NCBI RefSeq assembly: GCF_017368795.1
Contig: NZ_JAFNLL010000029.1
Location: forward strand, 1-64,000
Reading direction: 5' to 3'
DNA length: 64,000 nucleotides
Source of the DNA: Arthrobacter cavernae
GTDB lineage: Bacteria > Actinomycetota > Actinomycetes > Actinomycetales > Micrococcaceae
Shown here: positions 23,026 to 32,489 of the stretch, piece after piece
How positions within the stretch are numbered: the first letter of the stretch is position 1
Layout: each line of letters starts with the position of its first letter
Position numbers and translations under genes: made by a program
The notes under the pieces: generated by a model
Told to the model about the DNA's origin: nothing
Seen by the model: the letters and a program-made list of their open reading frames with translations, nothing else
Databases searched by the model: none

Positions 23026-23781
23026 TTACTTCTTGCCCTGGGCTGCTACGGCCTTGATGGACTCGGCTGCGGCCTCGGGGTCGAGGTAGGTGCCGCCCGG
23101 GGTGAGCGGCTGGAAGTCCTCGTCCAGTTCATACACCAGCGGGATGCCCGTGGGGATGTTCAGGCCGGTGATGTCTTCGTCGCTGATGCCGTCCAGGTGC
23201 TTGACGAGGGCACGCAGGGAGTTGCCGTGGGCGGTGACCAGGACCGTCTTGCCGGCCTTGAGGTCTTCCTTGATGTCCGATTCCCAGTACGGCAGCAGAC
23301 GGACCAGGACGTCCTTGAGGCATTCGGTACGGGGCAGGGCGTCGCCGAGGCCGGCGTAGCGGGGGTCGCCCACCTGGGAGAACTCGCTGTCGTCCGAGAG
23401 GACGGGCGGCGGGGTGTCGTAGCTGCGGCGCCATTCCATGAACTGCTCTTCGCCGAACTCGGCCAGGGTCTGGGCCTTGTCCTTGCCCTGCAGGGCGCCG
23501 TAGTGGCGCTCGTTGAGGCGCCAGTCGCGCTTGACGGGAATCCAGCCGCGGTCGGCCTTGTCCAGGGAGATGTTCGCCGTGTTGATGGCGCGCTTGAGGA
23601 GCGAGGTGTAGAGGACGTCCGGGAGAACGTTGTTCTCAACCAGGAGCTCACCGCCGCGGGCTGCTTCCTCACGGCCTTGGTCGTTCAGGTCAACGTCCAC
23701 CCAGCCGGTGAAGAGGTTCTTGGCGTTCCAGTCGCTGTGGCCGTGGCGCAGCAGAATCAGCTTGTAAGTCATGGTTTTCAT
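23026..23781 (-). CDS. gpmA: Phosphoglycerate mutase (2,3-BPG-dependent)
   Basis: Glycolytic interconversion of 3- and 2-phosphoglycerate; 251 residues. Phospho-His13 lies in [10 protein letters not shown], and the [15 protein letters not shown] and [11 protein letters not shown] motifs are typical of the cofactor-dependent family. It starts at ATG 23781, or at a second Met three codons on. Confidence 0.95.
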   Translation of the reverse strand: MKTMTYKLILLRHGHSDWNAKNLFTGWVDVDLNDQGREEAARGGELLVENNVLPDVLYTSLLKRAINTANISLDKADRGWIPVKRDWRLNERHYGALQGKDKAQTLAEFGEEQFMEWRRSYDTPPPVLSDDSEFSQVGDPRYAGLGDALPRTECLKDVLVRLLPYWESDIKEDLKAGKTVLVTAHGNSLRALVKHLDGISDEDITGLNIPTGIPLVYELDEDFQPLTPGGTYLDPEAAAESIKAVAAQGKK

Positions 23782-23863
23782 CCTAATTGATCCGCCGAGG
23801 GCCCTGCCGGGCGTTACGTTTCACAACGCGGGGTCGGAAGACGCCGGAAGATACAGTGGGTCG

Positions 23864-24685
23864 GTGGTCCAAAAAGCAGAACGCGTGAGCGCCCCTCGGA
23901 GCCGGAGCGGCAAGCCGGTCGGCAACATCACCCGCGGCACCACCAATCCGAACCGCATGCGCCGCCTGGACCGCTGGCTCGCCGGCCCGCAGGCGTGGCG
24001 GCTGCGCACCGTCGTCGACCCCTTGGTGGTGGACCTGGGCTACGGCGCCTCGCCGGCCACCGCCGTCGAGCTTTTTGAACGGCTGCAGGCCGTCCGCCCG
24101 GATGTCCGCGTGTGCGGGATCGAGATCGAGCCTGAACGCGTGCGGACCGCCAAGGCGCTGGAACGCCCCGGCCTGAGTTTCCATGTGGGCGGCTTCGAAG
24201 TGCCGGTTCCCGGCAATCCCGTGCTGGTGCGGGCTTTCAACGTGCTGCGGCAGTACGAGGAGGCGGACGTGGCAGGGATCTGGGGCCTGGTGCAGTCGCG
24301 GCTGGCTCCGGGCGGGCTGTTCATTGACGGCACCTGCGACGAGATCGGCCGCAGGGTCACCTGGGTGGCCCTTGATCCCGACGGCCCCCTGAGCCTGAGC
24401 CTCTCGGTGCGCTTCGGCAGTTTCGAGCTGCCCTCGGAGGTGGCCGAGCGGCTGCCCAAGGCGCTCATCCACCGCAATGTGCCCGGTGAGCGGATCCACG
24501 CCTTTCTGCAGGCCATGGACAAGGCCTGGCTTGAGGCCGCGCCACTGGCGTCGTTCGGCAAGCGGCAGCGCTGGACCGGCATGTGCCATTCACTGCGCGA
24601 CGCCGGCTGGCCCCTTCAGGAGGGGCCGTCGCGGTGGCGCCTGGGTGAAGTTAGCGTGGCCTGGGATGCGGTGGCGCCGCTTTAG
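23864..24685 (+). CDS. SAM-dependent methyltransferase-like protein
   Basis: About 273 residues with a class I methyltransferase fold: VVDLGYGASPATAVEL (motif I) and ICGIEIEPERV-type motif II (read as VCGIEIEPERV). The substrate is unknown; there is no recognition domain that would tell. Conserved in actinobacteria, often near gpmA. The start is uncertain: GTG 23864 is my choice, GTG 23885 is possible, and the frame opens to 23771. Divergent from gpmA. Confidence 0.75.
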   Translation: MVQKAERVSAPRSRSGKPVGNITRGTTNPNRMRRLDRWLAGPQAWRLRTVVDPLVVDLGYGASPATAVELFERLQAVRPDVRVCGIEIEPERVRTAKALERPGLSFHVGGFEVPVPGNPVLVRAFNVLRQYEEADVAGIWGLVQSRLAPGGLFIDGTCDEIGRRVTWVALDPDGPLSLSLSVRFGSFELPSEVAERLPKALIHRNVPGERIHAFLQAMDKAWLEAAPLASFGKRQRWTGMCHSLRDAGWPLQEGPSRWRLGEVSVAWDAVAPL

Positions 24686-24692
24686 GCGGACG

Positions 24693-25034
24693 TCACCAGG
24701 GGCCGTAGGGTCCCACGTTGCGGCCGCCGCCGCTTCCGGCCTCGCGCACCGCGGGACGGACATCGGCGAGGTACACGCACGACGCCGTCACGGCGGCGAT
24801 GCCGAAGAGGCCAAGGCTGCTGCCGCCGGTCACCAGGGTCAGCGCACCGACGAGGAAGCCGATACCGGTCAAGGCGAGCCAGAACGTCTTGGTGCGCTTG
24901 GACGCGGCCACGAACAGGCTCGGCTTGTGACGGAGGCAGTCCACCAGCGCCCACAGCTCAAGCGAAACAGCGACGAGCGCCAAGATGAAGTAGATCCCGC
25001 TGGTCACATAGCCGATCAAAAGTTTTCCGTCCAC
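24693..25034 (-). CDS. DUF2516 family membrane protein
   Basis: About 113 residues with three hydrophobic segments and a short Gly-rich tail (GSGGGRNVGPYGPW). It fits the actinobacterial DUF2516 family of unknown function. GTG 25034 has GGGG close upstream; a TTG at 25055 would add seven residues. Convergent with the methyltransferase gene. Confidence 0.75.
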   Translation of the reverse strand: MDGKLLIGYVTSGIYFILALVAVSLELWALVDCLRHKPSLFVAASKRTKTFWLALTGIGFLVGALTLVTGGSSLGLFGIAAVTASCVYLADVRPAVREAGSGGGRNVGPYGPW

Positions 25035-25156
25035 GTCCCCAAGCCTAGCCCCCAATGCCCCCTAACCTCGCTACGCTTCGGTCAGGGAACCCTGCATCGT
25101 GGGCCCATGCGAGGGCCCCCAGCCGACCGCAGCGAGCTTGGGGAGCAAGGTAGGCG

Positions 25157-26341
25157 CTAACTGTCCAGGGACTTCAGCGCTTGTTCCAGATCGGACCAAA
25201 GGTCCTCGACGTTCTCAATTCCGACGCTGAGGCGGACCAGGTTGTCCGGGACGCTGAGCGGCTCGGCCGTGTGCCGGCGTCGGCGTTCAATGAGGGACTC
25301 GACGCCGCCGAGCGAGGTGGCGGGGAGCCACAGCTGCAGGGCGCGGACCAGGGCGTCAGCGGCGTCGGCGCCGCTGCGGGCTTCGTCGCCGGCCACCTGG
25401 ATGCAGAGGACGGAGCCGAAGCCCTTCATCTGGGCCTTGGCGCGCTCGTGGCCGGGGTCGCTGGGCAGGCCCGGGAAACGAATGGTCTCGACGCGCGGGT
25501 GGGTGCTGAGCCGCCCGGCGAGCGTGGCGGCCGAGGCCTGCGAGCGCTCGATCCGCAGGGCCAGCGTGCGCAGGCCTCGCAAGGCCAGCCAGGCTTCGAA
25601 GGGGCCCGCGATGCCGCCGTGGATGGTGCGGTGGTGCAGCAGCGTGGCGCGCAGTTCCGGGTTGGAGGTCACCAGTGCGCCGAGTACAACGTCGGAGTGG
25701 CCGGCCAGGTATTTTGTCACCGAGTGGAGCACGACGTCGGAGCCCAGGGCCAGGGGCTGCTGCACGAGCGGTGTGGAGAAGGTGTTGTCCGTGACCACGA
25801 TGGCGCCGGCCGCGTGGGCGGCTTCCGTCAGTGCCCGGACGTCGGCAATCCCGAGCATCGGGTTGGTGGGGCTCTCAAGCCAGAGCAGGTCAGCGGCCTT
25901 GCCGGAGGCGGGGACAAGCTGGGCCTTGACGGCGTCGGTGTCCGCGATGTCAACGGTCCGCAGTTCCAAAAAGCCCTTCTCAGCAAGCTCCGTGGCCATC
26001 ACCAGCGATCCCGCGTAGCTGTGGGACGGCATGACCACCACACCGCCGGCCGGGACCAGGGACAGTGCCGAGCTCACGGCGGCGAGGCCGGAGGCGTAGA
26101 GCAGGCCCGGCAATGTGGCGCCTTCGAGCTGGGCCAGGGCTTCCTCGAAGGGGTCCCAGGTGGGGTTGGCATAGCGCCCGTAGCCGCGGTCGCCGTCGCC
26201 CAGCGAACCGGTGCCGAAGTAGGTGGAGGACAGGACGATGGGCGGGTTGACCGGTTCGTCGTGGCTGCGCTCGGGGCGGCCTGCGGCCACCACCACGGTT
26301 TCCGGGGACAGGGCTGCGGCGTGCTCTTCGGAAAGGCTCAT
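25157..26341 (-). CDS. Trans-sulfuration PLP enzyme (cystathionine gamma-synthase/lyase family)
   Basis: Cys/Met metabolism PLP enzyme of about 394 residues. The PLP lysine lies in [15 protein letters not shown], and [16 protein letters not shown] and ESPTNPML are family motifs. Cystathionine gamma-synthase is the likelier role, but gamma-lyase cannot be excluded by sequence. I chose ATG 26341 ([11 protein letters not shown]); an upstream ATG at 26383 adds 14 residues. Confidence 0.85.
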   Translation of the reverse strand: MSLSEEHAAALSPETVVVAAGRPERSHDEPVNPPIVLSSTYFGTGSLGDGDRGYGRYANPTWDPFEEALAQLEGATLPGLLYASGLAAVSSALSLVPAGGVVVMPSHSYAGSLVMATELAEKGFLELRTVDIADTDAVKAQLVPASGKAADLLWLESPTNPMLGIADVRALTEAAHAAGAIVVTDNTFSTPLVQQPLALGSDVVLHSVTKYLAGHSDVVLGALVTSNPELRATLLHHRTIHGGIAGPFEAWLALRGLRTLALRIERSQASAATLAGRLSTHPRVETIRFPGLPSDPGHERAKAQMKGFGSVLCIQVAGDEARSGADAADALVRALQLWLPATSLGGVESLIERRRRHTAEPLSVPDNLVRLSVGIENVEDLWSDLEQALKSLDS

Positions 26342-26414
26342 GGTTTCAGGGTAGTCGCGGGCAAGCCTGTGGATGAAAGCCATGACGCGGCCCGGCGATC
26401 GGTAGGCTAGACAA

Positions 26415-27074
26415 GTGAGTATTCAGAGCCCAGGACTTTTCATCGCCTTCGAGGGCGGGGACGGAGCGGGCAAGTCCACCCAGGCCGCCCAGCTCGCCGC
26501 GGCCCTTGAGTCCCTGGGGCTGTCCGTGCTGCGCACGCGCGAACCCGGCGGCACGCCCATCGGCGAGAAACTGCGCTCCCTGGTGCTGGACCACGGGCAC
26601 GGCACCATCGACGCCCGCACCGAGGCCCTCATGTTTGCCGCCTCCCGTGCAGCGCACGCCAGCCAGATTATCCGGCCCGCCCTCGCCGAGGGAAAAGTGG
26701 TCATCACGGACCGCTACATCGATTCCTCCGTGGCCTACCAGGGTGCGGGCCGCGACCTTGGCACCGACGGCGTCCGTACCCTCAACGAATGGGCCACCGA
26801 AGGCCTGCTGCCGGACCTGACGGTACTGCTCGACGTCGACCCCCTGCAGGGGCGCGAACGCCGCACCGCCGGTGACGCCGCCGAGGACCGCCTGGAGTCC
26901 GAGCCCGATGCTTTCCACGCCAGGATCCGTGCCGCCTTCCTTGCCTTGGCCGAGGCGCGGCCCACTGCCTACCTGGTGCTGCCAGCCAAGAGCCCCATCG
27001 ACGAGCTCGCCGCACGGATCCTTGAGCGGGTCCAGTCGCTGCTGGCTGAGCGGCTTGTGGGCGAGCGCCCGTGA
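26415..27074 (+). CDS. tmk: Thymidylate kinase
   Basis: Phosphorylates dTMP to dTDP; 219 residues. P-loop EGGDGAGKST at about 13-22, TREPGGTPIGE, and DRYIDSSVAYQG. GTG start. Overlaps holB by four bases (GTGA), the usual tmk-holB pair. Confidence 0.96.
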   Translation: MSIQSPGLFIAFEGGDGAGKSTQAAQLAAALESLGLSVLRTREPGGTPIGEKLRSLVLDHGHGTIDARTEALMFAASRAAHASQIIRPALAEGKVVITDRYIDSSVAYQGAGRDLGTDGVRTLNEWATEGLLPDLTVLLDVDPLQGRERRTAGDAAEDRLESEPDAFHARIRAAFLALAEARPTAYLVLPAKSPIDELAARILERVQSLLAERLVGERP

Positions 27075-28219
27075 CAGTTTGGGATGACCTCCAGGGCCAG
27101 GGGCCCGTCGTCGCGCAGTTGAAGCAGGCGGCGCAGGGCGAGGGCCTCACCCATGCGTGGCTGTTCACCGGCCCGCCCGGGTCCGGCCGCTCCAACGCTG
27201 CCAAGGCGTTCGCCGCTGCGCTGAACTGCGATCAGGACGAGGTGGCGCTGCGGGGCTGCGGCGAGTGCGCCGCCTGCCGCACCATCCTGGGTGAAACGCA
27301 CTCGGACGTGACGTTCGTGCGCACCGAGAAGGTCACCATCACCATTCAAGAGGCCCGCGAGCTCGTCTCCAAGGCCGGGGACCGTCCGGCCACCGGGCGC
27401 TGGCGGATCATCGTGGTGGAAGACGCCGACCGGATGGCCGAGCGCACCACCAACGTCCTCCTCAAGGCCATCGAGGAACCCACCCCGCGCACCATCTGGA
27501 TGCTGTGCGCCCCCTCCCCCGCGGATGTCCTTGTCACCATCCGTTCGCGCTGCCGCCCCGTGAGCCTGCGGCTTCCGCCGGCCGCCGACGTCGCGGCCCT
27601 CCTGGTGAGGCGCGACGGCGTCGACCCCCAGCTCGCGGACCGCGCCGCCCGTGCGGCGCAGAGCCACATCGGCATTGCCCGCCGGCTGGCCCGCGACCCC
27701 GAGGCCCGCGAACGCCGGCTGGAAACCGTCCGCTTCCCGCTGACGCTGCGCGGCGTCACGGCCGCCGTGATGATGGCCGAGAAACTCGTCAAGATCGCCA
27801 CGGACGAGGCAAACAGCTCCAACGACGAGCGCGACGCCGCCGAGAAGATCGCCCTGCTGGCCAGCCTGGGCGCGCCCGAATCCGGGACCCTGCCGCCGTC
27901 GATGCGCAGCCAGGTCAAGCAGCTCGAGGAAGACCAGAAACGCCGCGCCAAGCGGTCCATCACGGACTCCCTCGACAGGACGTTGACGGACCTGCTGTCC
28001 TTCTACCGCGATGTGCTGATCATCCAGCTGGGGAACTCCGTGGAACTGGTCAACGTTGAACTCAGGAGCGAACTGGAGGAATACGCTGGCCGCTCGACGC
28101 CGGAAACCACCCTGGCCCGGATGGACGCCATCAACAAGGCCCGGGTACGGATCACCACCACCAACGTGGCACCGCTTCTGGCGGTCGAGTCCATGGCCAC
28201 CAGCCTCATCCAGCAATAG
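27071..28219 (+). CDS. holB: DNA polymerase III subunit delta'
   Basis: Clamp-loader delta' subunit, 382 residues. AAA+ fold with P-loop-like GPPGSGRSNAAKAF, a zinc module (CGECAACRT) and the SRC motif (IRSRCRPVSL). Coupled to tmk by a GTGA overlap. Confidence 0.93.
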   Translation: MTVWDDLQGQGPVVAQLKQAAQGEGLTHAWLFTGPPGSGRSNAAKAFAAALNCDQDEVALRGCGECAACRTILGETHSDVTFVRTEKVTITIQEARELVSKAGDRPATGRWRIIVVEDADRMAERTTNVLLKAIEEPTPRTIWMLCAPSPADVLVTIRSRCRPVSLRLPPAADVAALLVRRDGVDPQLADRAARAAQSHIGIARRLARDPEARERRLETVRFPLTLRGVTAAVMMAEKLVKIATDEANSSNDERDAAEKIALLASLGAPESGTLPPSMRSQVKQLEEDQKRRAKRSITDSLDRTLTDLLSFYRDVLIIQLGNSVELVNVELRSELEEYAGRSTPETTLARMDAINKARVRITTTNVAPLLAVESMATSLIQQ

Positions 28220-28227
28220 GAGAACCC

Positions 28228-29838
28228 ATGAAGTCCGCCCGACGCCGGCCTGCCGGTACCCCTTCACGGGACCGGTCCCGCCAGCCCCGGACGGCCCATG
28301 GTGCGGGTGCGCGCCGCGGACTCCTTGCCATCGCGGGCGCCCTGGCCACGGCCCTGGTGCTGGGCGGCTGCAGCTTCCCGTTCCCCCTGCCAGCCCCGGC
28401 TGCAAGCCAGGGGACGGTGGATCCCTCGATCGCGGCGAGCGCCCCGGAAGGCCTGGAGGAGTTCTATTCCCAGCAGCTTGACTGGACCTCCTGCGAAAGC
28501 GGCTTCCAATGCGGCAACGTTCGCGTCCCCCTGGACTACGCGAACCCGGCGTCCGGGCACATCGCCCTCGCGGCGATCAAGCTGCCAAGCAGGGGCACCA
28601 AGCAAGGCTCCCTCCTGGTCAACCCCGGAGGCCCGGGCGGTTCCGGCGTCGACTTCGTGAAGAACGCCGGCCGCACGCACTTCACGGACAAGCTGCGTTC
28701 CGCGTTCGATCTGGTGGGCTTCGACCCCCGCGGCGTCAAGCGTTCGGCCCCCGTCTCCTGCCAGAGCGACGCCGAACGCGACGTCTCCCGGCAGAAGGTC
28801 TACCAGCTCGAAAGCGACGCGGGGCTTGAGGCCGCCCTCGCGGACAACAAGGCCATCTTCGAGCAGTGCGTGGAAAAGACCGGCCCCATCCTGGGCCACA
28901 TTGACACCGTCAGCGCGGCGAGGGACCTGGACATCCTCCGGGCTGTGATGAACGATGCCAAGCTGAACTACCTGGGCTACTCCTACGGCACCTTCCTGGG
29001 CTCCACCTACGCCTCGCTGTTCCCAGACAATGTCGGGCGCCTGGTGCTGGACGGAGCGGTGGATCCTTCCATCAGCAACGAGGACCTCACCTCTGGCCAG
29101 GCCAAGGCATTCGAGAAGGCCATCCACAGCTACGTGGCCGACTGCCTCTCGCAGGATTCCTGCCCGCTGCGGGGCACCGTGAACCAGGGAGTCCAGGAGA
29201 TCCGGGACCTCATCACCTCGGTCAACGACACCCCGAAGACGGCCAACGACGGCCGCCTGGTGACGGGCCCTGCCTTCGTCAACGGCTTCATCACCCCGCT
29301 GTACGACAACGCCAGCTGGCCCGCACTGACCCAGGCCCTGGATGCGGCCCTGAGCGGCGACGTCTCACCGATGCTGCGGATCGCCGACCTCGCCGCGGAC
29401 CGCGAGGCGAACGGCACCTACAGCTCAAACTCCACCTTCGCGTTCAACGCCATCAACTGCCTCGACTACCCGATGGTCACCGACACCGCAGGTATGCGGG
29501 CCGAGGCTGCACGCTTGATGGTGGACTCCCCCACGCTTGGCTACTTCTTCGCTTACGGGGGCACCAACTGCAAGGAATGGCCCTACAAGAACACCCGCGC
29601 CCCGGGTCCCGTGCAGTACAAGGGCGAGGCCCCGATCGTGGTCATCGGCACCACGGGCGACCCCGCCACGCCGCTGGAATGGGCGGAGTCTTTGCGCCGG
29701 CAGCTCGGCAACGCGTCCCTGCTCACCTGGAAGGGCGAGGGCCACACCGCCTATGGCCGCTCCAACAGCTGCGTGTCCAACGCGGTGGATGGCTACTTCG
29801 TGGACGGCAAGCTGCCCCAGGACGGGCTCAGCTGCTAA
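28228..29838 (+). CDS. Secreted alpha/beta-hydrolase peptidase (TAP family)
   Basis: A 536-residue exported lipoprotein: a basic N-region, a hydrophobic stretch, and lipobox LGGC with Cys48. Alpha/beta-hydrolase core with oxyanion segment NPGGPGGSG, nucleophile Ser in GYSYGTFLG and His in GEGHTAYG; the C-terminal TAP-like domain ends in paired cysteines. Related to Streptomyces tripeptidyl aminopeptidases and SlpD/E. Probably releases small peptides outside the cell. It starts nine bases after holB, with AGGAG upstream. Confidence 0.88.
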   Translation: MKSARRRPAGTPSRDRSRQPRTAHGAGARRGLLAIAGALATALVLGGCSFPFPLPAPAASQGTVDPSIAASAPEGLEEFYSQQLDWTSCESGFQCGNVRVPLDYANPASGHIALAAIKLPSRGTKQGSLLVNPGGPGGSGVDFVKNAGRTHFTDKLRSAFDLVGFDPRGVKRSAPVSCQSDAERDVSRQKVYQLESDAGLEAALADNKAIFEQCVEKTGPILGHIDTVSAARDLDILRAVMNDAKLNYLGYSYGTFLGSTYASLFPDNVGRLVLDGAVDPSISNEDLTSGQAKAFEKAIHSYVADCLSQDSCPLRGTVNQGVQEIRDLITSVNDTPKTANDGRLVTGPAFVNGFITPLYDNASWPALTQALDAALSGDVSPMLRIADLAADREANGTYSSNSTFAFNAINCLDYPMVTDTAGMRAEAARLMVDSPTLGYFFAYGGTNCKEWPYKNTRAPGPVQYKGEAPIVVIGTTGDPATPLEWAESLRRQLGNASLLTWKGEGHTAYGRSNSCVSNAVDGYFVDGKLPQDGLSC

Positions 29839-29856
29839 TTTTGCTTAGGGGCGCCG

Positions 29857-29940
29857 CAACATCTGACCACTTTTGACCTTGGATTTTGCCAGGGCCCGCG
29901 GATTCCAGAGGGCACGCCGCCCAATAGTGGTCATTTGTTG
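29857..29940. repeat. Palindromic element 1 (MITE/REP-like)
   Basis: CAACATCTGACCACTTTTG at the left end and AGTGGTCATTTGTTG at the right end are near-perfect inverted repeats of an 84-bp unit. A relative with the same TGACCAC termini lies at 30849-30944. Its right end contains the stop codon of the DUF559 remnant. No coding capacity. Confidence 0.6.
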
Positions 29941-30771
29941 AGCCGGTACCCGGCCCTGTGTGCCCGGATAGCCTCCCCCACCTCGGCCACCATGCGCTCC
30001 GGGTGGTGGACCACGTCCTCGTAGAAGTACCTCAGGACCGAGTAGCCGCCGGCGACGGAGGTGCTGTCCCGCCGTCGGTCCCTCTTGATGGCGGGCTTCT
30101 CGAAGTGCGTCCCGCCGTCGAGCTCCACGATCAGGAAGCCCTCCACCACAAAGTCCACCTCTCCGACGCCTGCGACGTCGACATGCTGCACGAAGCGGAT
30201 GCCGGCCTGGCGGAAATGCATGGCCGCCAAGGGCTCCAGCAACGAGTCTGCTTTAGGGCCGACGAAGTCCAGGACTGCGCGCGCCCGCCCGTTCCTGTTC
30301 CCCGGCAGCCGCCGCCGGAGGTAGTCCACGGTCGAGTTCGCCGCGGACCACGGCGCACTGCACCATCACCAGGGATTCCGCGGCGGGCCGGCAGCGCAGC
30401 GCATGGAGCAGGACGTCGGCCAGCGCGGCGACCGGCAAGCCGCTGAGCGGTGGCCGGGACAGGGAACGGTGGAGCACCACGCCCGGGCGTTCCAGGCCGT
30501 TGCCGCAGGCGAGGTGGAATTCCGGGACGTCGTGCAGCTGCCAGAGCCGGTGGAACGGCGCCGCGGAGACGCAGGCGATGATGCCGCCGTGGCGATAGGC
30601 CTCGGTCAGCGCCGCCGAGGCCTGCGGCAGGGCAAGGACACCACGGGCGGGCGCATCCACCTCACCGCGTTCCACAGCCCTCCGCAGCGTCCACGCGCTG
30701 ACGCCGGCCTTGAGGAGGTCCCGACGGCGGGCCGTGCCGCCGCGGCTGCGAAGGGCTGTTGCGAGGTCCAT
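29931..30771 (-). pseudogene. Frameshifted AbiEi / DUF559 protein
   Basis: Two frames together give one actinobacterial AbiEi-DUF559 protein of about 280 residues. From ATG 30771 the first frame encodes an AbiEi-like winged helix (ARRRDLLKAGVSAWTLRRAV) and the linker domain, ending at VVRGELDRGL. The second encodes DYLRRRLPGN, DFVGPKADSL and the Vsr/endonuclease-like core VELDGGTHFEKPAIKRDRRRD. The break lies near 30320-30332; loss of five bases from a CTCGACTCGACC repeat would explain it. Such proteins resemble type IV antitoxin/nuclease families, function unproven. A sequencing error cannot be excluded. Confidence 0.75.
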
Positions 30772-30848
30772 GGGACCAGACTGCCCACCGGCATGCTCTG
30801 CCGCTGCCGTGGGGGTGCCTATGTGGATAACTCCGCGCTTGCGGGGCT

Positions 30849-30944
30849 CAACAACTGACCACCTTTGCGGGCGCCTACATCTGCCCAGCCGCGCCATTCC
30901 GGGGGCAGGGGGCAGTGCCCGCCGGCAAAGGTGGTCGGAACTGG
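30849..30944. repeat. Palindromic element 2 (MITE/REP-like)
   Basis: Starts CAACAACTGACCACCTTTGC and ends GCAAAGGTGGTCGGAACTG: inverted termini around a GC-rich hairpin. The termini match those of 29857-29940, so the two elements bracket the broken DUF559 gene. Confidence 0.6.
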
Positions 30945-30951
30945 CGGCAGC

Positions 30952-31668
30952 TCAGAGCTGCCAGGCGGCGCGCTTCTCCAGCAGGGTCGGGAGTTCCTTG
31001 ATGGAATCGACGACGGCGGTGGCACCGGCGGCGCGCAGGGTCGCCTCCGAGTGTGATCCGGTGAGGACGCCCGCGATGACGGAGGCGCCGGAACGGACAC
31101 CGGTGAGCATGTCGGAGCCGGTGTCGCCCACGACGGCGACCTCCCGCACGTCGTCGAGGTCCAGCGCCAGGACCGCCGTCAGCACCATGTCCGGGTAGGG
31201 GCGGCCGCGTCCGGCGTCGGCGGGGCACAGGCTCAGGTCCGCAAGCCCCATCCAGCCCAGGGATTCGAGCACCATGTTCTGGGTGTGCCGGCCGAATCCG
31301 GTGGCCAGGCAGACCTTCATGCCGGCGTCCCGCATCCAGGCAATCGCGTCCTCGGCGCCGGGGATGGCACGGACACCGCCGTCGGAGATCAGTTCGTCGT
31401 AGGCGAGCTCGAAGACCTTGTTGGCGCGCTCGGCGACGGCAGGATCGTCGAACAGGTGGCCGAAAACTTCCATCTTGGAATAGCCCATGGTGTCCCGGGC
31501 GTAGCCGAGCATGCTCTCGAAACGGCTGGTTCCGGGCTCCACGCCGTGCTCGACAAGGGCGCGGGACATGGCCCGCTCGGTGCGGCCGTCGTCCGTGATG
31601 GTTGTGCCCACCATGTCCAGAACGGCGAGTGACAGCCTCTTGGGTGTCTTGTCCATGTCCGTCGTCAT
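30952..31668 (-). CDS. Phosphonatase-like HAD hydrolase
   Basis: A 238-residue HAD-superfamily hydrolase. Motif I LDMVGTTITDDG (nucleophile Asp, VGTT as in phosphonoacetaldehyde hydrolase), motif II region CLATGFGRHT, and motif IV VVGDTGSDMLTG. It fits the phosphonatase-like hydrolase group, sometimes tied to phosphonate use, but no phosphonate genes are near. ATG 31668 has AAGGG about eight bases upstream; MDKT at 31656 is an alternative. Confidence 0.82.
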   Translation of the reverse strand: MTTDMDKTPKRLSLAVLDMVGTTITDDGRTERAMSRALVEHGVEPGTSRFESMLGYARDTMGYSKMEVFGHLFDDPAVAERANKVFELAYDELISDGGVRAIPGAEDAIAWMRDAGMKVCLATGFGRHTQNMVLESLGWMGLADLSLCPADAGRGRPYPDMVLTAVLALDLDDVREVAVVGDTGSDMLTGVRSGASVIAGVLTGSHSEATLRAAGATAVVDSIKELPTLLEKRAAWQL

Positions 31669-31891
31669 CGCGCAGCCCTTCGCTCGGGGGTGGCCGCCTG
31701 CACTCGGCCACGGTAGATTTCCCAGCATCCGCCCGCCGGGAAACGGCCGGCTGAACCGGCCCCGACGCTCCGGTGAACATCGCCGCAACGGCTGTCCCGG
31801 CGTCGGGCCTCCCGCCGTTTTGACCCGGGCGCCGTGACTCTATTACAGTTATGTCTTGCGTGATTCAGCCGGTTCGGTCGAAATGCGCGGT

Positions 31892-31964
31892 GCTTCCTTA
31901 GCTCAGTCGGTAGAGCGTTTCACTCGTAATGAAAAGGTCATCAGTTCGATTCTGATAGGAAGCT
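31892..31964 (+). tRNA. tRNA-Thr (CGT)
   Basis: Acceptor GCTTCCT pairs with AGGAAGC. D-arm GCTC..GAGC, anticodon loop CTCGTAA with anticodon CGT at 31925-31927, T-loop TTCGATT. CCA is not encoded. Its 3' end is copied at 35800-35813, so it serves as the attachment site of the island that follows. Confidence 0.96.
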
Positions 31965-31965
31965 C
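31952..31965. repeat. Left att-like repeat in the tRNA-Thr 3' end
   Basis: CTGATAGGAAGCTC, covering the T-stem and acceptor 3' strand, occurs identically at 35800-35813. Together they bracket 3.8 kb. Confidence 0.75.
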
Positions 31966-31972
31966 AGATCAG

Positions 31973-32001
31973 AAAGGTCCTCGCCGCCGGCGAGGGCCTT
32001 T
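31973..32001 (+). terminator. Terminator after tRNA-Thr
   Basis: AAAGGTCCTCGCC and GGCGAGGGCCTTT form a stem with a three-base loop. A second perfect hairpin, CCAGCATCC/GGATGCTGG, follows at about 32013-32031. Confidence 0.8.
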
Positions 32002-32083
32002 CGTCGTCTAGCCCCAGCATCCAGGATGCTGGCACTCAGGCCTTGGAGCCGCTTGGCAGTGGCCATGCTGCGCCGGGGCCCGC

Positions 32084-32425
32084 TCAGCGGACGGGTGCTC
32101 CGGCTGCGCGCCAGGCGCCCATGCCTCCACGGATGGAGTATGCGTCGTAGCCTTTGCCGGCGAGTGTGCGTGCCGCTGAGGCCGATCGGATCCCGGACTG
32201 GCAGATGGCGATCACGGGGCGCGCTTGCGGGATGCCGGCGGTGTTGGACTGCAGCCGATCCAGTGGGATGTGTTTTGCCTGGTGGGGGTGGCCGCTGCGC
32301 CATTCCTGGGTTGTGCGGACATCGATGAGTGTTGCTCCGGAGCTCATCAAGGCTTTTGCCTCGATGACACCGATGGTTTTGTAGGGCTTGGCGAACATTG
32401 ACTTCAGGGAGTTGAGCAGTCCCAC
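32084..32425 (-). CDS. Single-domain rhodanese
   Basis: A 113-residue sulfurtransferase domain. Active-site loop CQSGIRS with catalytic Cys, and the leading motif TLIDVRTTQEWRSGH. Cytoplasmic, possibly with an N-terminal amphipathic helix. GTG start with AAGG upstream. Same direction as the CstB-like gene, which ends 64 bases upstream, so the two are likely co-transcribed. Expected to pass sulfane sulfur between thiols. Confidence 0.85.
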   Translation of the reverse strand: MGLLNSLKSMFAKPYKTIGVIEAKALMSSGATLIDVRTTQEWRSGHPHQAKHIPLDRLQSNTAGIPQARPVIAICQSGIRSASAARTLAGKGYDAYSIRGGMGAWRAAGAPVR

Positions 32426-32489
32426 AGCGGGGCCTTTCTGTCAGGGTGGGGAACGCCGGACATTGTGTCGGCGGTGAATCCGGCGGTGG

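Noticed and set aside
25056..25156. Imperfect inverted repeat between the PLP enzyme and DUF2516 genes
   Set aside because: The arms around CTCGCT..CGGTC pair only partly, and I could not find a second copy to support an element.
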